This document shows positions 1-11,468 of a stretch of 64,000 nucleotides of DNA, one piece after another. Under the pieces are notes generated by a model. That model searched no databases and was not told the origin of the DNA. It saw nothing but the letters and a program-made list of their open reading frames with translations. The translations under genes and the position numbers were made by a program. Within the stretch, counting starts at the first letter, position 1. Every line of letters starts with the position of its first letter. Source of the stretch: Tetraselmis striata (Eukaryota > Chlorophyta > Chlorodendrophyceae > Chlorodendrales > Chlorodendraceae). Location: assembly GCA_006384855.1 (NCBI GenBank), contig VCJN01002086.1, forward strand, positions 1-64,000. Reading direction: 5' to 3'.

Positions 1-612
1 CCAGTAGCGAGCTAGAGCTTAGTGTGATGCCGCTGTTGTTATTGTTGCCTGGTGCGAATAACTGCATCCAGTGCATGTGAAATGTGAAGGCGGGGCGGCG
101 GGCACCCTGAGCTGTAACAAGCGGAACAACATGCAGCTAACATTCCGGGCTCCCTCTGCCAGCAGCTGCTTTGTGCCTGGACATTGCCGCATGCTACCAT
201 GATGAAGTCTATAATACTATGGTGTCTGTCAAATCACTGCCGCCCAATCTGTGACGCGCTCCGACCTGGAGGAAGGATGACTGTGACTGTGCTTTCAATC
301 ACTCACTCGATATTTTGATGCCCTGCCATCGTCACATCCGACGGCGGGGCATGCGTGTTAGCAACCATATTCATCATGTCATGGCTTTGGCTGTTCTGCT
401 GCTGCAGCAATATGTATGTCCATGGAAGTCAATTGGGAATGTCCACCATCAGCACTGCGCGCACACCACCCCGCCGGTAATATACACGCAAACCGTGTAT
501 GACGACGACAGCAGTACGATGTAGTTTAGCCCTCAACTGTAAACTGCTAATAAACACGTTGCTTTTTTCGATGTACTTCATTTGGACTATTCACCTGCTC
601 CGGCAGCCTGGA

Positions 613-680
613 TTGTTTTCCCGCCCCCGGGACAGGACTGGCACCAGTGAAACCCTTGCAGCGTCTCCACGGCAGCCTGG
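613..680 (+). repeat. Dispersed repeat family C, short copy
   Basis: The segment with GACAGGACTGGCACCAGTG and the following GCAGCGTCTCCACGG closely matches 12318-12360 and 58520-58570. Only the first part of the longer unit seen at those two places is present. Confidence 0.6.
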
Positions 681-791
681 ATATTCAGCGTTCTAATGAT
701 ATAGTCGCTATCTTTTTGGTTTACAGGGAGAGCGTCAAGAGAATGCACGGAAAGTACTGGGGAAGGAAAAAGCCTAATGATATATAAAAGA

Positions 792-850
792 GATTACATG
801 AGCTAGCTGCAGAAGGCGATATCAGAAAATCACCAGAAAAGGACAATCAG
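792..850 (+). repeat. Dispersed repeat family B
   Basis: The unit contains ATTACATGAGCTAGC followed by GCAGAAGGCGATATCAG and an AATCACC box. It recurs in inverse orientation at 40290-40348 and 54207-54240, and in part at 39988-40045. Confidence 0.6.
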
Positions 851-1976
851 AAAGGTCCCCTACAACAACTGCGAGGTGGGAGCAGTAGAAGAGAAGATGC
901 AGAGTGGGCACGAGCACACGCATCAGACTTTGGCCATCTGCACACCGGCAGAGAGAATGCCGCCCAGGGTACCATGCACGCAAGCAGAGACCCGCTGCAA
1001 CAGCCCCCGCCGCGTGCGCGAAGGTGACGGCGGAACTCGGCAGGTTGGCTGGCGACAAAGTTCCGAAGTGCCTGAACGGACTGACCACGAAGGAAGCATG
1101 AGGTCGGGGCCTCGAGATCATATATTTACAAACATGGGCACACGAGTTCGGCATGCCGTTCCACCAACCCCCGAGCCGCGGAGCTCACTCCCATACTAGC
1201 TCCATATTATACGATCTCACATAGCTGGGAACGGCCCAACCCCTGTAGCTCACCCCTCCCTGGGGAGCTCACTACAGGGACCCTCTCAGGTGGTGAGGGA
1301 CTATATCTTAATGCTAATATATATATCATTATATATATCAATGATATAGCCTAATGATATATCATTGTCTTAATATTAATACGACAGTCCGGCAAGGATG
1401 AGCGGAAAGGCAGATATCGACGGGAAAAAGTTCCGAAACGACTCGGAACAATTACGGAATACCTTAGGATGTGATCATTATCAAGTAAGAAAATGTAGCA
1501 TTCCCGGCGATGAAGTACGGGTAATGGAGTTTTATGATCGGATCAACGCCGATCTGCGTGTGCGTCCATAATCGCGCGGGGCGCGGCGGTGCTGTGCTGA
1601 GCTGAGCTGCAGAGCACCAATCACGTTCACCGCCCAGTCACGGCGCGCCAGTGCAGCGACGTCCCAGCACGCGACCCACGGCGGAGCTAGCCGTAATTCT
1701 ACCCGTGGAAGCGGTGGCTAGCCACTACGTGTATCCATCGTCCCACATATCAGGAGTCCCCATTGCAGCCCACCCTGCTCATCAGCCTGGACGACAGCAG
1801 CGTCCCGCCCGCCCCGTTGCCGGACGGAACTCGCGAGAACGGCTCACTGCCCCAAAGCAAGCAACGATTCGCTGTACAGCTGTACTGCTGGGCGCTAGGC
1901 TCCCACTCCAGGGGCGCACGCAGCTGCTCTAGGCTCTAACTGACATAGTTCCAACAGCGACAGGGAGCTTGGCGCG

Positions 1977-4900
1977 ATGGCCGAGCGGGAGGCGGAGGTC
2001 CGGCGCCAGTTTCCCAAGTTCACGCACCTCAAGAATGAGTGCCGCCGCCGGGGGTACAGCCGCGGCGGTAGGATCGCCGGATTTGCGGCGCTTCGGGAGC
2101 GCGACTACGACCACCTGATCCGTGAGTTTGCGCGCTGCGATGCCGAGGACGTGGGCAGGCCTGGGCAGCCTGCCGCTGCAGCCCCATCGGGGGGCCCGCA
2201 CGCCGCCGGTCGGTCGAGTGCGGCTGCTTCGGGCCAGGTGAATTGCCGTCCTTATATTAAACACCTTTCTTTTATAATAAATCATCTTCTGCCCTACATA
2301 AACCAATCCGAATAGGGCACATACCGTACGCATTCCGCTCCAGATACCTATTCGAACATATTTACACACCGACTCCTTCGTTGCCGTATTGGTAACCCCC
2401 CGTTGTCAAATCGCACTGCTTTGTGATCGCGTGTATGCCTGGGCATCCACCTACCCGCATGCCCGCTATGGAGTCTAACACAATATGGTGTGGCCGTTCT
2501 GGGCACGTGGCAGTCAGCGGCCGCGGATATTCGTTACGAGACGGCGGATCAGGTGCGCCGCGACTTCCCCAACATCACCCGCCTACTCAAGGCCAAGTGC
2601 CAGCAGCGCGGGTACAGCGGCAAGAGGCTCATCGAGGGCTTCTCCAATATGGGCCACACGATATAAACACGATCAAAATAGGGCAAATACAGTAATCATT
2701 CCGCTCCAGATACCTATTCGAGCTTATACACACTGACTCCTTCGATGCTGTATCGTTAACCTCCCGTGGTCAAATCGCGCTGCTTTGTGATCGCGCGTCT
2801 GCCTGGGCATCCCTCCACCTACCCGCATGCCCGCGATGGAGTCTAACACAATATGGTGTGGCCGTTCTGGGCACGTGGCAGTCAGCGGCCGCGGATATTC
2901 GTTACGAGACGGCGGATCAGGTGCGCCACGACTTCCCCAACATCACCCGCCTCAAGGCCAAGTGCCAGCAGCGCGGGTACAGCGGCACGAAGATTATCGA
3001 GGGCTACTCCAAGATGGGCCAAGACGACTACTCCAAGCTGGTCGACGCGTTTCTGAGGTGTGAGGCCAGCTCAGCCGGAGGCCGCGCTAAGGCCGACCCT
3101 GAAAAAGAGGTACGTGTGATCTTTTTCACACCACAGTTTGCTGGGCTATGAAGCCACACATTGGCGCACACACCCCCGTCCCGCCTGAGCCCAGTGTGCT
3201 CTTGAATTCCATCGACATACTCAAAGTACTTTATATGCGTTGCGGTAGTCACCAGCCATTGATTTTCTGAACCCCGTCGCAAAAAGGGAGCTCTATATGT
3301 ATAGGTATATGCGATTGAGTCAGAATACTCTGCTACTGGTACCAACGCGACACCCATCTTCCAGCCTGATGCTGCAAAATGATGGGGGCCGTTAAACCCA
3401 GAAATCAAATGGTGCAGTACATATTCAGCACCATCAACGGCGCGGATAGTGATCTCTACTCGTCTTTTATTAGCCTCCTTCCATGCTGTGGCAAAGTGTA
3501 CACTGACCCTGGATGCATGGCCACCTTATGCTGCACCCAGGCGGCCGTCGACCGATTTTGGAAGAAACAATGGTCGCCGGCACTGAAGAAGCAGTGCCAA
3601 GACTTTGTCGGCGTGAAGGGCGAGCTACGCAACATCACCGTCAAGCGCCTCACCGTTGCTGCCCTGGGGCAGAACAGCCGCATCAAGCCCGAGGATTGGG
3701 AGGACCCGGCGTTCCTCACAGCCGTCAGCCCCTTCGGCGATGCCACCAAATACGTCACGCAGGAGCACCTGCGGAAAGATGCCCACGCGTTTGGCGTGGA
3801 TCTCCGCGGCCGCCGCACGACATCAGAGATCCTCGAGGCCCTGCTACAGCACACGATCCAAATGGCGCGTACGGGCCGCGGGTCGGAGCATCGCGCAGCG
3901 TCGCTGGATCTCCCCGGCATGGAGGAGCTCCGCCGGGAGATCTTCAGCTATGTCGTCTTTGACTGCGAGAAGCCGCTCGCAGACATTCTCTCGCTGCCGC
4001 GCCTCGTGCAGGAAGCCAAACTGCTCCTTCAGTGCGTCTCTCTATGCCTTCCCGGGTCGAAATGAGTCGCCCCGGGCGCCCTGCTGCGCGCAATGCTCCA
4101 CGCTGACCTGCAAATATGCGCCCCCCCCCCCCCCCCCAACCTCCCCCGCACCCTCATCCCAGGTGGGCAAAGCTGGACACGATGGCCGCCACATCAAGCA
4201 GTCAACACCTTCTGAAGGAGCGCTCCGAGTGGCTCGAGGCGCTGCGCAGGAAGCTCCATGACCGGCAGAAGAAGCTCCAGGGGGGGAGCAAGGACTTTCA
4301 GTCTGTCAAGACCTACCTGGCGGCGGCTAAGAAGATGTGCGAGGCTGAGCTCCGAAAAAAAAAAAAAAAAAAAAAAAAGCCTTTCCCGAGCTCGCAGATC
4401 GGCTCTCTAGCCACAACACAGGCATGGCCAGGTCAAATGTCTGCAAGCCTTGGGGACATTTGACGGCGGAGATGATGCGCCTCCCTATCACTCAATGCTG
4501 CGCATGCACGATGCTGCCACGTGCGCAGAGTCAGCGTTTCCTGTCTACCGCGATTCTGCAGCCGTTGTGGAGGATGGGCGCGATGATCCGGAGAAGATGG
4601 CGAGAGAGCTAGGTGCGCACACTGCTGCGGCTGCAGCCATCGTGCGGCATGCGTGACGATTCCCTAATCAACATACATGCAACTACATGTTAAACCATAT
4701 TTGTATGTATATGTACATGTATATGTATAAATGCATTAATATATTCATGTTTCAAAGGATACGTTTACATTTATAATTTAGTCAAATAAAGTATTTAGTA
4801 TATAGGCCCGGTGTGTGTGCTTGTGCGGGGGGGGGGGGGGGGGGGGGTTCTACGGAGGGAATGCTTGCGGACGGGCGTGCTCCAATGCCGCTGTGTCCCC

Positions 4901-7900
4901 GTGGCTGTGTTTCCCTCCAGGGATGTCTGCAGCTGCGGTGCCGCGGAACCCGAAGAGCTTCCGGGCCGACGCTTATTTTGCGCGCGCCCCAAGCCTGAGA
5001 CTGGGCGCGGACGGACCACTGCGCAATCCACAGAGGGCAGCCGTCGAGGCCGCACGCAACCATCACAGCTGCCAGCAAGGCGCGGTCACCAGGGTGAGCG
5101 CAGGGTTCGGCACATCCGCCACCCGCCTTCCTTAATTGACCTGACTATCTCTGTTGAATGAGTCAGTTGAATGTGTCAGATGGGGCGGCGGCGTGATATT
5201 GTCTCTCTGCATGTGCAGGTGGGCGCCGACCTGGCAGATGCTGAGATGGCCGCTATTCAGACGCTGCGCGGCATCCTCTTCCGGGCCATCCGCAGCACGT
5301 ACTTCCGGCCCCTGGACTCCGCGGAGCGCGGGCGCCTGTTCGAGTGAATCGATGACGGCATCGCCGACCTGGCGACCGCATCGGAGCGGCGTCGGGCCAA
5401 CGTGTGCGTCTTTGAGGCATCGCTGCTTGTGCTCCCCACCGGCCTCGGCAAGACGGCGGTCATCTGCTCGCTCCCGTTTGTGCTTCCCCTCAGCAACTCC
5501 AGGTAGCTCCTCCTCCCGCCATCCCCCCCCCCCCCCTCCCCTCTTCCTTCCCGGCCAACGTATTTGCACCACCCGCCTCCCCCTGCAAGAAGCCCACACG
5601 CCAACTCAAGGTCATCCTGTGCCTGGCATTCATCTCTGTCCGCATATACCCAAAGCTCTGCACTTTATACTGAACAAATGCGCGGTTAGATATACTCGTA
5701 CATGCCGAGCATGATGCAATGTGCGCTTGTTTCACCAGGCGTGTGCTTGTCCTGGCCCCCAACCTCACCATTGCGGGGGGTGCAAAGACCACGGAGGAGA
5801 AGGAGAAAGACGAGAGGCGCCGGAGCCGCGACTTGCAGGCTCTCGCCGAGGGGCTAATGAAGGACTTTGGGGACGTGGAGCGCAACTTCTACAAGCAGCG
5901 CTTCGCCGGCGTGGAGCGCAGCTTGCTGCCGCCGGAGGCCGCGCTGCCGTGCGCCATGACGCTGAAGGCCGGCGATAAGGCGAGGACGGTGGAGGAGCTC
6001 CGCCGGGCGGATGTGGTCGTCACCAATTACCACCAGCTGAAAGACAAGCGCCTCCGGCAGTTCCCCCGGGACTTTTTCGACGCCGTCATCGTTGACGAAG
6101 CGCACCACGCGGCGGCCAACAGTGAGAGCGCCCCGCCAGCCGGGCACTGCGCTGCTTATTTCATGACTACGCTGACGCCGACATGCACTCTCACTGTCAC
6201 ATACAGTACTAGGGCGGTATGTGCGGGTTCCCTGCAATACACTACCGGCGATACGGATTTTAGGCTTTTACCATTTTCACCATTTTCACCACTGTTCCAT
6301 TACCATTTTTACCTATCTGTACGATTTTATCATGTTGTACAGGCAATCACTACGAGGATCGACACGGTGATAATAACACTGCGAATAAGAACCTACCCAA
6401 CCTGCGAGACGAAACCATTTAGTGGAACTGTAGCGGATGTTCCCCTAGGCTGCACGTAAGCCCAATTATCAGGCTCGTAATTATTGTTCTTGTGGGGCGT
6501 CGGCGCCCGTGCTCAATTCGATGGTGTATTCTGGACGCAGAGCCGTAATGTGCGGTATCATCCAATAACGTTTCGGACCGATGTGGGAAACATAACCTGT
6601 ACGATTGCGCCCATGTGGGTGTACCTCTACACGAGATGTGGCGTTCATATCGCGAAGACCATGAGGCATGTATATAGTATGAGACCATGAGGCGTCTCTA
6701 TTGTATGTCCCCTGGCGGGTGACAGCTTCAATTGGTGCTGACGCTGAATACGGAGCGAGCGACATCTAGCTCTAGGTCTGCATATGCGGCACATTGATGT
6801 CAGCACCGAACGATGGCTGACCCGCGCCTGATGTGTTTTTTTCACTGCCAGGCTACAAGCTGATCATTGACCACTTCTGCTGCGCGCACGTGGCGATGCT
6901 GACCGCGACGCCCTTCCGCAGCGACCGCCAACAGTTGGCCGCCAAGCAGGTGCATGTCACCAGCATCAAGGAGTGCATTGAGAGGAAGTACATCAAGGTA
7001 CGGGCCGGCACGCACCCGGGTCCGTTGCGCGTGGCACTACCGCCACACCCACTGCTTCAAACCCGGGGCGGGCCACACGCCATGTGCATCCCCCTACCCC
7101 CCCCCCTCTGCCCCCCTCCTGGCGCCTGCTTCATGCCTCCTCCGGGGACTTACGGTGCGCACCCCCTCCGCCCAATGCGCAGGACTTGGCCTACTGCCCC
7201 GTCCCTGTCGCCAGCTACGACCTTATCAACACCAACGATCCGGCGGCGGGCGTCACCTCTGTGTCTGGCTGGGATGCCATCAAAGCGGGTGCGGACCGCT
7301 GCCTGCTGCTGATCGCTTGATTCCAGTCTGTGCAGTCTCTATCCATATCTAATTTGTATTTTATCCATATGTTGTTATATTCTTATCTAATACATCACAA
7401 AAATACACATGTACATACATATGGATATACAGCTGCCGACATGATGATAATATCAATCCCGATGAGAACCCGCGCCCTGCCTACCAGAGGTCTAATATAG
7501 ACGATACTATAGAGGAACCGCAGCGATTAGTTATATATACCAAGCCCAATTATGTCGCATGCAAGCCCGATTTGAAGCCTGCTATGATAAAAGCCTGCTA
7601 CGATAGGGGGGTCTTTCAGGTGCGTCGGCACATGTAGTTTGAATGCGTGCAGTGGCAGGGAAGCTATGCCGGGAAGCACTGCACGGCGCCGCACAGTGAT
7701 GCGGAACTCAGCTCTTGGTGTAATGTGTGTCTGTGCAATGTGGTGCTGTGCAGCGGGCGCCACCAGGCCCACACAAGACGCCGGGCAGCGATCCCGGGAC
7801 GTTCGGGAGAGCATCATGAAGGTACGGCGGGCGCGCCTACTGGATACCGTCTGATTGGTGTTGGTGGTTTGGGGCGGAGGGAGGGGGGGAGAGGGAGGGG

Positions 7901-9960
7901 ATGGGACTCTTTGATGGGATGTAAGCACAGGCGATACCGCTCCACAGCAGGTCCCCGGCTGCTACAGCATCAGCAACATCCCCGGATCAGTGGGGCATCT
8001 ACGCGCCGCGCCCATTGCGCTGATCTCTTCCGTCTCGCATGTACCCCCTCCGCGCGTTGCAGGCCACCATGCAGTGCCTAAGGTGGCTGCGCTCGCGCTC
8101 CGGCTACAAGCACCAGGTGGGGAACCGCCTGCCGCGCCTCCGCATCTCGTTGGCTCCACTGCATTGGCCCACATCGCACATGCGGCCGCCATCGCGGAGG
8201 GGTGACGCCGTGATGGCTGGCGGCGGAACGGTGCAGGCCATCGTGCAGGCCAGGGACATCGACGACGCGCGCGACCTCTGCAAGGACTGGATGAAGCTGC
8301 AGGGGTCGTACCCCGCAAACAATGGCGAGTTCCGCATCGACTACGTGGCCACCTTGGACGGGGCCCTGAGCGACGAAGAGCTCAAGAGTGGCTGGCACAA
8401 GCCGACCAAGGAGGTCAAGAAGGTGCGGCGCCCATTGACCTCCTTGAGACGCTTGTGGTTCCTCACGTGCTGCGGGTGCCGGCGTGGTAATGATAACACT
8501 ACGAATGAGAACCTGTCCTGCCTGTGAGAGGTGAAATGTGGGCGAATCTATAGCGGAACTAGAGCGGATGTTCCTATAGGTGCTCCGGCACCCGTTGTAT
8601 ATCAGGCTAGGTGTAGGACGGTGCGCATCGCCCTCACCAAGGAGCTCCTGTGCTTGTCCGCCATGCCGGCAGGAACTGTACCAGGGCACCCTGGACATCA
8701 TCGTGCACATCGGCATGCTCGGCGAGGGCTTTGACCACAAGCCCCTCAGCGTCGCCGCCATCTTCCGGCCCTTCCGCAGCATCGGCAGCTTCAACCAGTT
8801 TGTGGGGCGCGCCGTGAGACGCGACGCCGGCAACCCCTCACCCAAGCCGGAGGAGCAGGTCAGCCCCCCCCCCCCCCCCCCCCCTTCTCCCCCAAAAACA
8901 CACAGACACAGACACAGACAGTCAATGCATAGACAAGATCACGTCCTCCAACGCACGTTGTGTGGATGTCGAACATGGTTTTTTTTTTTGGAGGGGGGGG
9001 GGGGGCGGAGATGCAAAGTGTCAAAGTTCATTGCTTTTCAGAACAGTTACATTGCCAATAGCTAATGTATTCAAATTGTAAAAAATCGAATTGAATATCA
9101 AAAAATGATAAAATTCAAATCAAAGAACTATATTTTGATGTTATCAATGTTTTTTAAGGTTCCTATTTAGAAATTTAGGAATTTAAATTGAATATTCGAA
9201 GTTTATAATATTTAAATTTGAATATTTAAAATCAATGAAATTCAAATGAAATAATTTATGTTTTGATGTCGTATTTATGTTTTGGTGTTCATGTCTAGAC
9301 ATTTAGAAATTTAGATTTAAGTCTCGAAGTTTATGAGATTTAAAGTAAATGTTTATTAAAAAGAGTATGTTCTACTTAATGTGATATAAACATCTTTACT
9401 TTAATTCACCGTAATTATGAAGTTGTACACATTGCAAAATAGGTCAATGTTGTGTGTAAGATTATTACTACACATTGACGGCGTTTTCGTCGCCGTTGTG
9501 GCCGCCTCACTCAGGTGGCGTACATCATCAGCCACCCGGCGCTGGGCGTCACGGACCAGTGGACCGTCTTCTGCGAAGAGCGGCAGGACGAGCCACAAGA
9601 GCTCAGCGGCGGCAAGAAGGCGGACGCCCCGTGCGAGATCCGGAACCAGCAGCTGGCGGGCTCCGTGTTCGACCCGCAGCAGGGCGTGGCGGCGCAGGTG
9701 GTCGCCGGGCGCTGTCGGACCAAGCCGGCCGCATGTTTATGTTCCGGAACCACAAGCAGCCGCAGGGCACCCCGCCAGCATCGTCGACCCCCCCTGCGAT
9801 GCGCCGGCCCGCCGCCGCGTCGACGCCCACCAGGACGCCCATCAGCGTGCTGCACTTCGAGGAGGCGGCAGCGTCTCCGGCCTCACGGGCCACTCCGCAT
9901 CGCGACCCGGGCGCCCGGGGTAAAGCCCGCGACAAGGCGCGCGTCTACCAGCCTGCCTAG
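1977..9960 (+). CDS. SF2 DEAH-box helicase with N-terminal repeat domain; one in-frame TGA
   Basis: Predicted ATP-dependent nucleic-acid helicase or translocase of superfamily 2 (ResIII/DEAH type); substrate unknown. I model 16 exons: 1977-2237, 2882-3109, 3541-4031, 4163-4336, 4422-4612, 4921-5093, 5219-5502, 5739-6121, 6852-6997, 7183-7288, 7754-7821, 8063-8116, 8237-8422, 8673-8858, 9515-9697, 9766-9960. All junctions are GT-AG and keep phase, giving 1102 codons. Seen: Walker A LPTGLGKT (about residue 580), motif II DEAH (about 720), motif III LTATPF (about 746), motif V GEGFD and motif VI QFVGRAVRR (about 957-965). Residues 1-60 and 88-163 are two copies of a small domain with FP..T.LK and RGYS motifs. 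Codon 549 (5345-5347) is TGA, about 30 codons before Walker A, so the gene may be a pseudogene or null allele. The last intron (68 nt) is the least certain; without it a frameshift would be needed. The 7183-7288/7754 junction rests on phase plus continuity into exon 12. Confidence 0.8.
2311..3030 (+). repeat. Tandem duplication carrying a helicase exon
   Basis: Two units of about 350 bp lie head to tail. They begin near 2311 and 2676 and share intron sequence (for example CATTCCGCTCCAGATACCTA) and the exon for the N-terminal repeat domain. They differ by point changes and a 3-bp in-frame insertion in the first unit's exon. Confidence 0.9.
2514..2666 (+). pseudogene. Dead copy of the duplicated helicase exon
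   Basis: The first duplicate keeps the acceptor and the reading frame (SAAADIRYETADQVRRDF) but loses similarity after GFSNMG and runs into TAA at 2664-2666 with no donor site. The intact second copy (2882-3109) ends in a good donor. If the first copy were spliced in, the product would be a truncated protein of about 137 residues, so it is probably skipped. Confidence 0.7.
4355..4378 (+). repeat. 24-nt A tract inside a helicase intron
   Basis: An uninterrupted run of 24 A lies in the 85-nt intron 4337-4421, between the donor GTGCGA and the acceptor ACACAG. Read as exon it would encode a lysine run and then a stop, but splicing around it keeps the downstream frame. It could be a slippage tract or a trace of a retro-inserted tail. 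Confidence 0.8.
6355..6513 (+). repeat. Family A intronic MITE-like element
   Basis: It lies in helicase intron 6122-6851. It contains GCGAATAAGAACCT near the left end and TAGTGGAACTGTAGCGGATGTTCC, and it closes with GGCGCCCG-type terminal sequence. The left terminal repeat is degraded. Confidence 0.6.
7458..7526 (+). repeat. Family A element, partial
   Basis: It lies in helicase intron 7289-7753. The core matches the other copies: GATGAGAACCCGCGCCCTGCC, then CAGAGGTC, then a GACGATACTATAG box. No terminal repeats are recognisable. Confidence 0.6.
8473..8594 (+). repeat. Family A element with intact terminal inverted repeats
   Basis: The 122-bp unit is bounded by CGGGTGCCGG and its perfect complement CCGGCACCCG. 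The core reads GAATGAGAACCTGTCCTGCC, GAGAGGT, TCTATAGCGGAACTAGAGCG and TTCCTATAGG. It fills about half of the 250-nt helicase intron 8423-8672. No target duplication is obvious. Confidence 0.75.
8862..9514. other. Large AT-rich helicase intron segment
   Basis: This intron (8859-9514) begins GTCAG followed by a long C tract and has a further T/G homopolymer near 8980-9006. Its middle (9050-9410) is strongly AT-rich with degenerate repeats around ATTTAGAAATTTAG. No gene is seen in it. Confidence 0.6.
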
Positions 9961-11468
9961 AAGCCTGGAGAAGCGGCAGGGGGTGGCCCACCCTTGTCAT
10001 CAGCGTGCCATTCTAACGGTGCGGGGCCGAGCCTGTTGCAAGTTTGGTGGGTACCAAACTTTCAACAGACTTCCACCAAACCAGCCGGATCACCAGCGGG
10101 AGTTGATACTTCGCAAGTGGCGTCCATGAAGTCTCCCGAATGCCCCGCGCCCCAACATCAGTCAGGCATGCCATTGCAGTGGCTTCCCTTTTTTAATAGT
10201 GAATCGTTAGTTCTAAGCTGGATTCACCATTGAAAAGCGCAGGTTGCTGTTGAGAATGACTGCCGCGCTTTTTGCCAGCATGCAGTGCAGTGTTCTGCAT
10301 GTAATCCTTAGTATGATGACAAAAGTGACGACATAAACAGTCACAGGTCTGACCCCTCCTGGAGCCCAGTTTTCGATTTCCGTGAAAACTAGGGACCGCT
10401 ATACCTTCCTCGCTTAAGAGTAGGATGATTAGGGTTCACACCAAACCCTTGCATCTTCGCACAGGCGTACTGTCCCGTGGCGGGCCAGCCATCGCACGAC
10501 GCCATCAGAAGCCAGGGCACCCCATGGGGTACAGCTTCCACCCCCTCAGCGCGTTTCACAGTCGCACGCATCATTTTCCGGAGGCGCACACGCGAAATTG
10601 GCCATGATCACACCTGCCCCGAGTATGATGCCGCGCGAATATCATCACGCGCGTACGCCTGGGGTTTTATGCACACTGCCTAGGCGACATAACTGCATGG
10701 AATCTGGTGTTACTTGGCCGTATCTACCATACTCAGAATGAGATCGGGTCTATTCAACCAGGTAGTACTCAACCAATAGGCGCGTGAGTACATACGGTTT
10801 GTATTCTCGAAAGTAGTGCCATCATTCTCCGGAGGCACACGTCCCCGAGCAGGGTTGCGGGATGGGCTGACGGGCCGGCTGCCGGGGAATGTGTGTTGCG
10901 CGTGTCATGTATTTACATATACATACGCCGGTATATATATGTGTTTAGGGTTTCTGCCTGTTAAGGGTATCTACCATATCTATCTATATATATCGATATA
11001 TATATATATCTATATCTATATCTATATATATATACATGTACATATGTAATCATGGATATCGTTATGCAATAATCTGCCAAGTCACTCTTGGAATCCACGT
11101 GCGAAGTAATCTGGCATATGTTATGTATCGACGGACATGATGAGTCATTTCTCCATTTCAAATCGACGTCATGTGATTTCAGCACTTGATGAACGGACTC
11201 TGCTGAGGCTCAATGTCATCTGCGGCGGATTGTCCCGTCCACTCATACGCATTTCAATTTCATTCCCGTTGGCTCACACTGCCGCGGTCTGACGATTGGC
11301 AATTTCCTCATTTAAAACAAACGGAATACAAGGTTTCGCCACCACGCCCAAATGGCGTCTCTAGGCCGGCCCTGAGTCTACTTGTGTATCTGCCTCGCAG
11401 ACCAGCTGAGGCGCGACCCGTCCCCTCCATGCCTGCCCCCCCATGGGATCAACTACGCAAAAGCTTGC
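9961..11468. other. Convergent intergenic region with AT microsatellite
   Basis: This lies between the 3' ends of the helicase gene (+) and the SDR39U1-like gene (-). Short open frames have no family resemblance. A TA/TC microsatellite (TATCTATATA units) occupies about 10975-11047. A few CTGCCGGGG-type GC patches occur; nothing else is supported. Confidence 0.5.

Larger units (their letters stand above)
1..1976. other. Upstream non-coding stretch
   Basis: No coding region can be supported here. The open frames are short and lack family resemblance. The stretch contains a fragment of dispersed repeat family C (613-680), a copy of family B (792-850) and an AT-rich palindromic patch around 1313-1372 made of ATATATCATT-like units. 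The promoter of the helicase gene must lie in its last part, but I see no diagnostic element. Confidence 0.5.

Noticed and set aside
3456..3920. A 154-codon minus-strand frame
   Set aside because: It is antisense to helicase exon 3, which fits the phase-consistent gene model and a protein-like sequence.
4163..4463. Poly-lysine tail read through the A tract
   Set aside because: The donor at 4337 and acceptor at 4421 remove the tract and keep the downstream frame, so it is intronic.
5342..5385. A short intron removing the TGA at 5345
   Set aside because: The only nearby acceptors give introns of about 45 nt and shift the frame away from the Walker A motif.
9670..9770. Apparent frameshift in the helicase C terminus
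   Set aside because: A GT-AG intron 9698-9765 restores the frame without any indel. A true frameshift cannot be fully excluded because the intron is only 68 nt.
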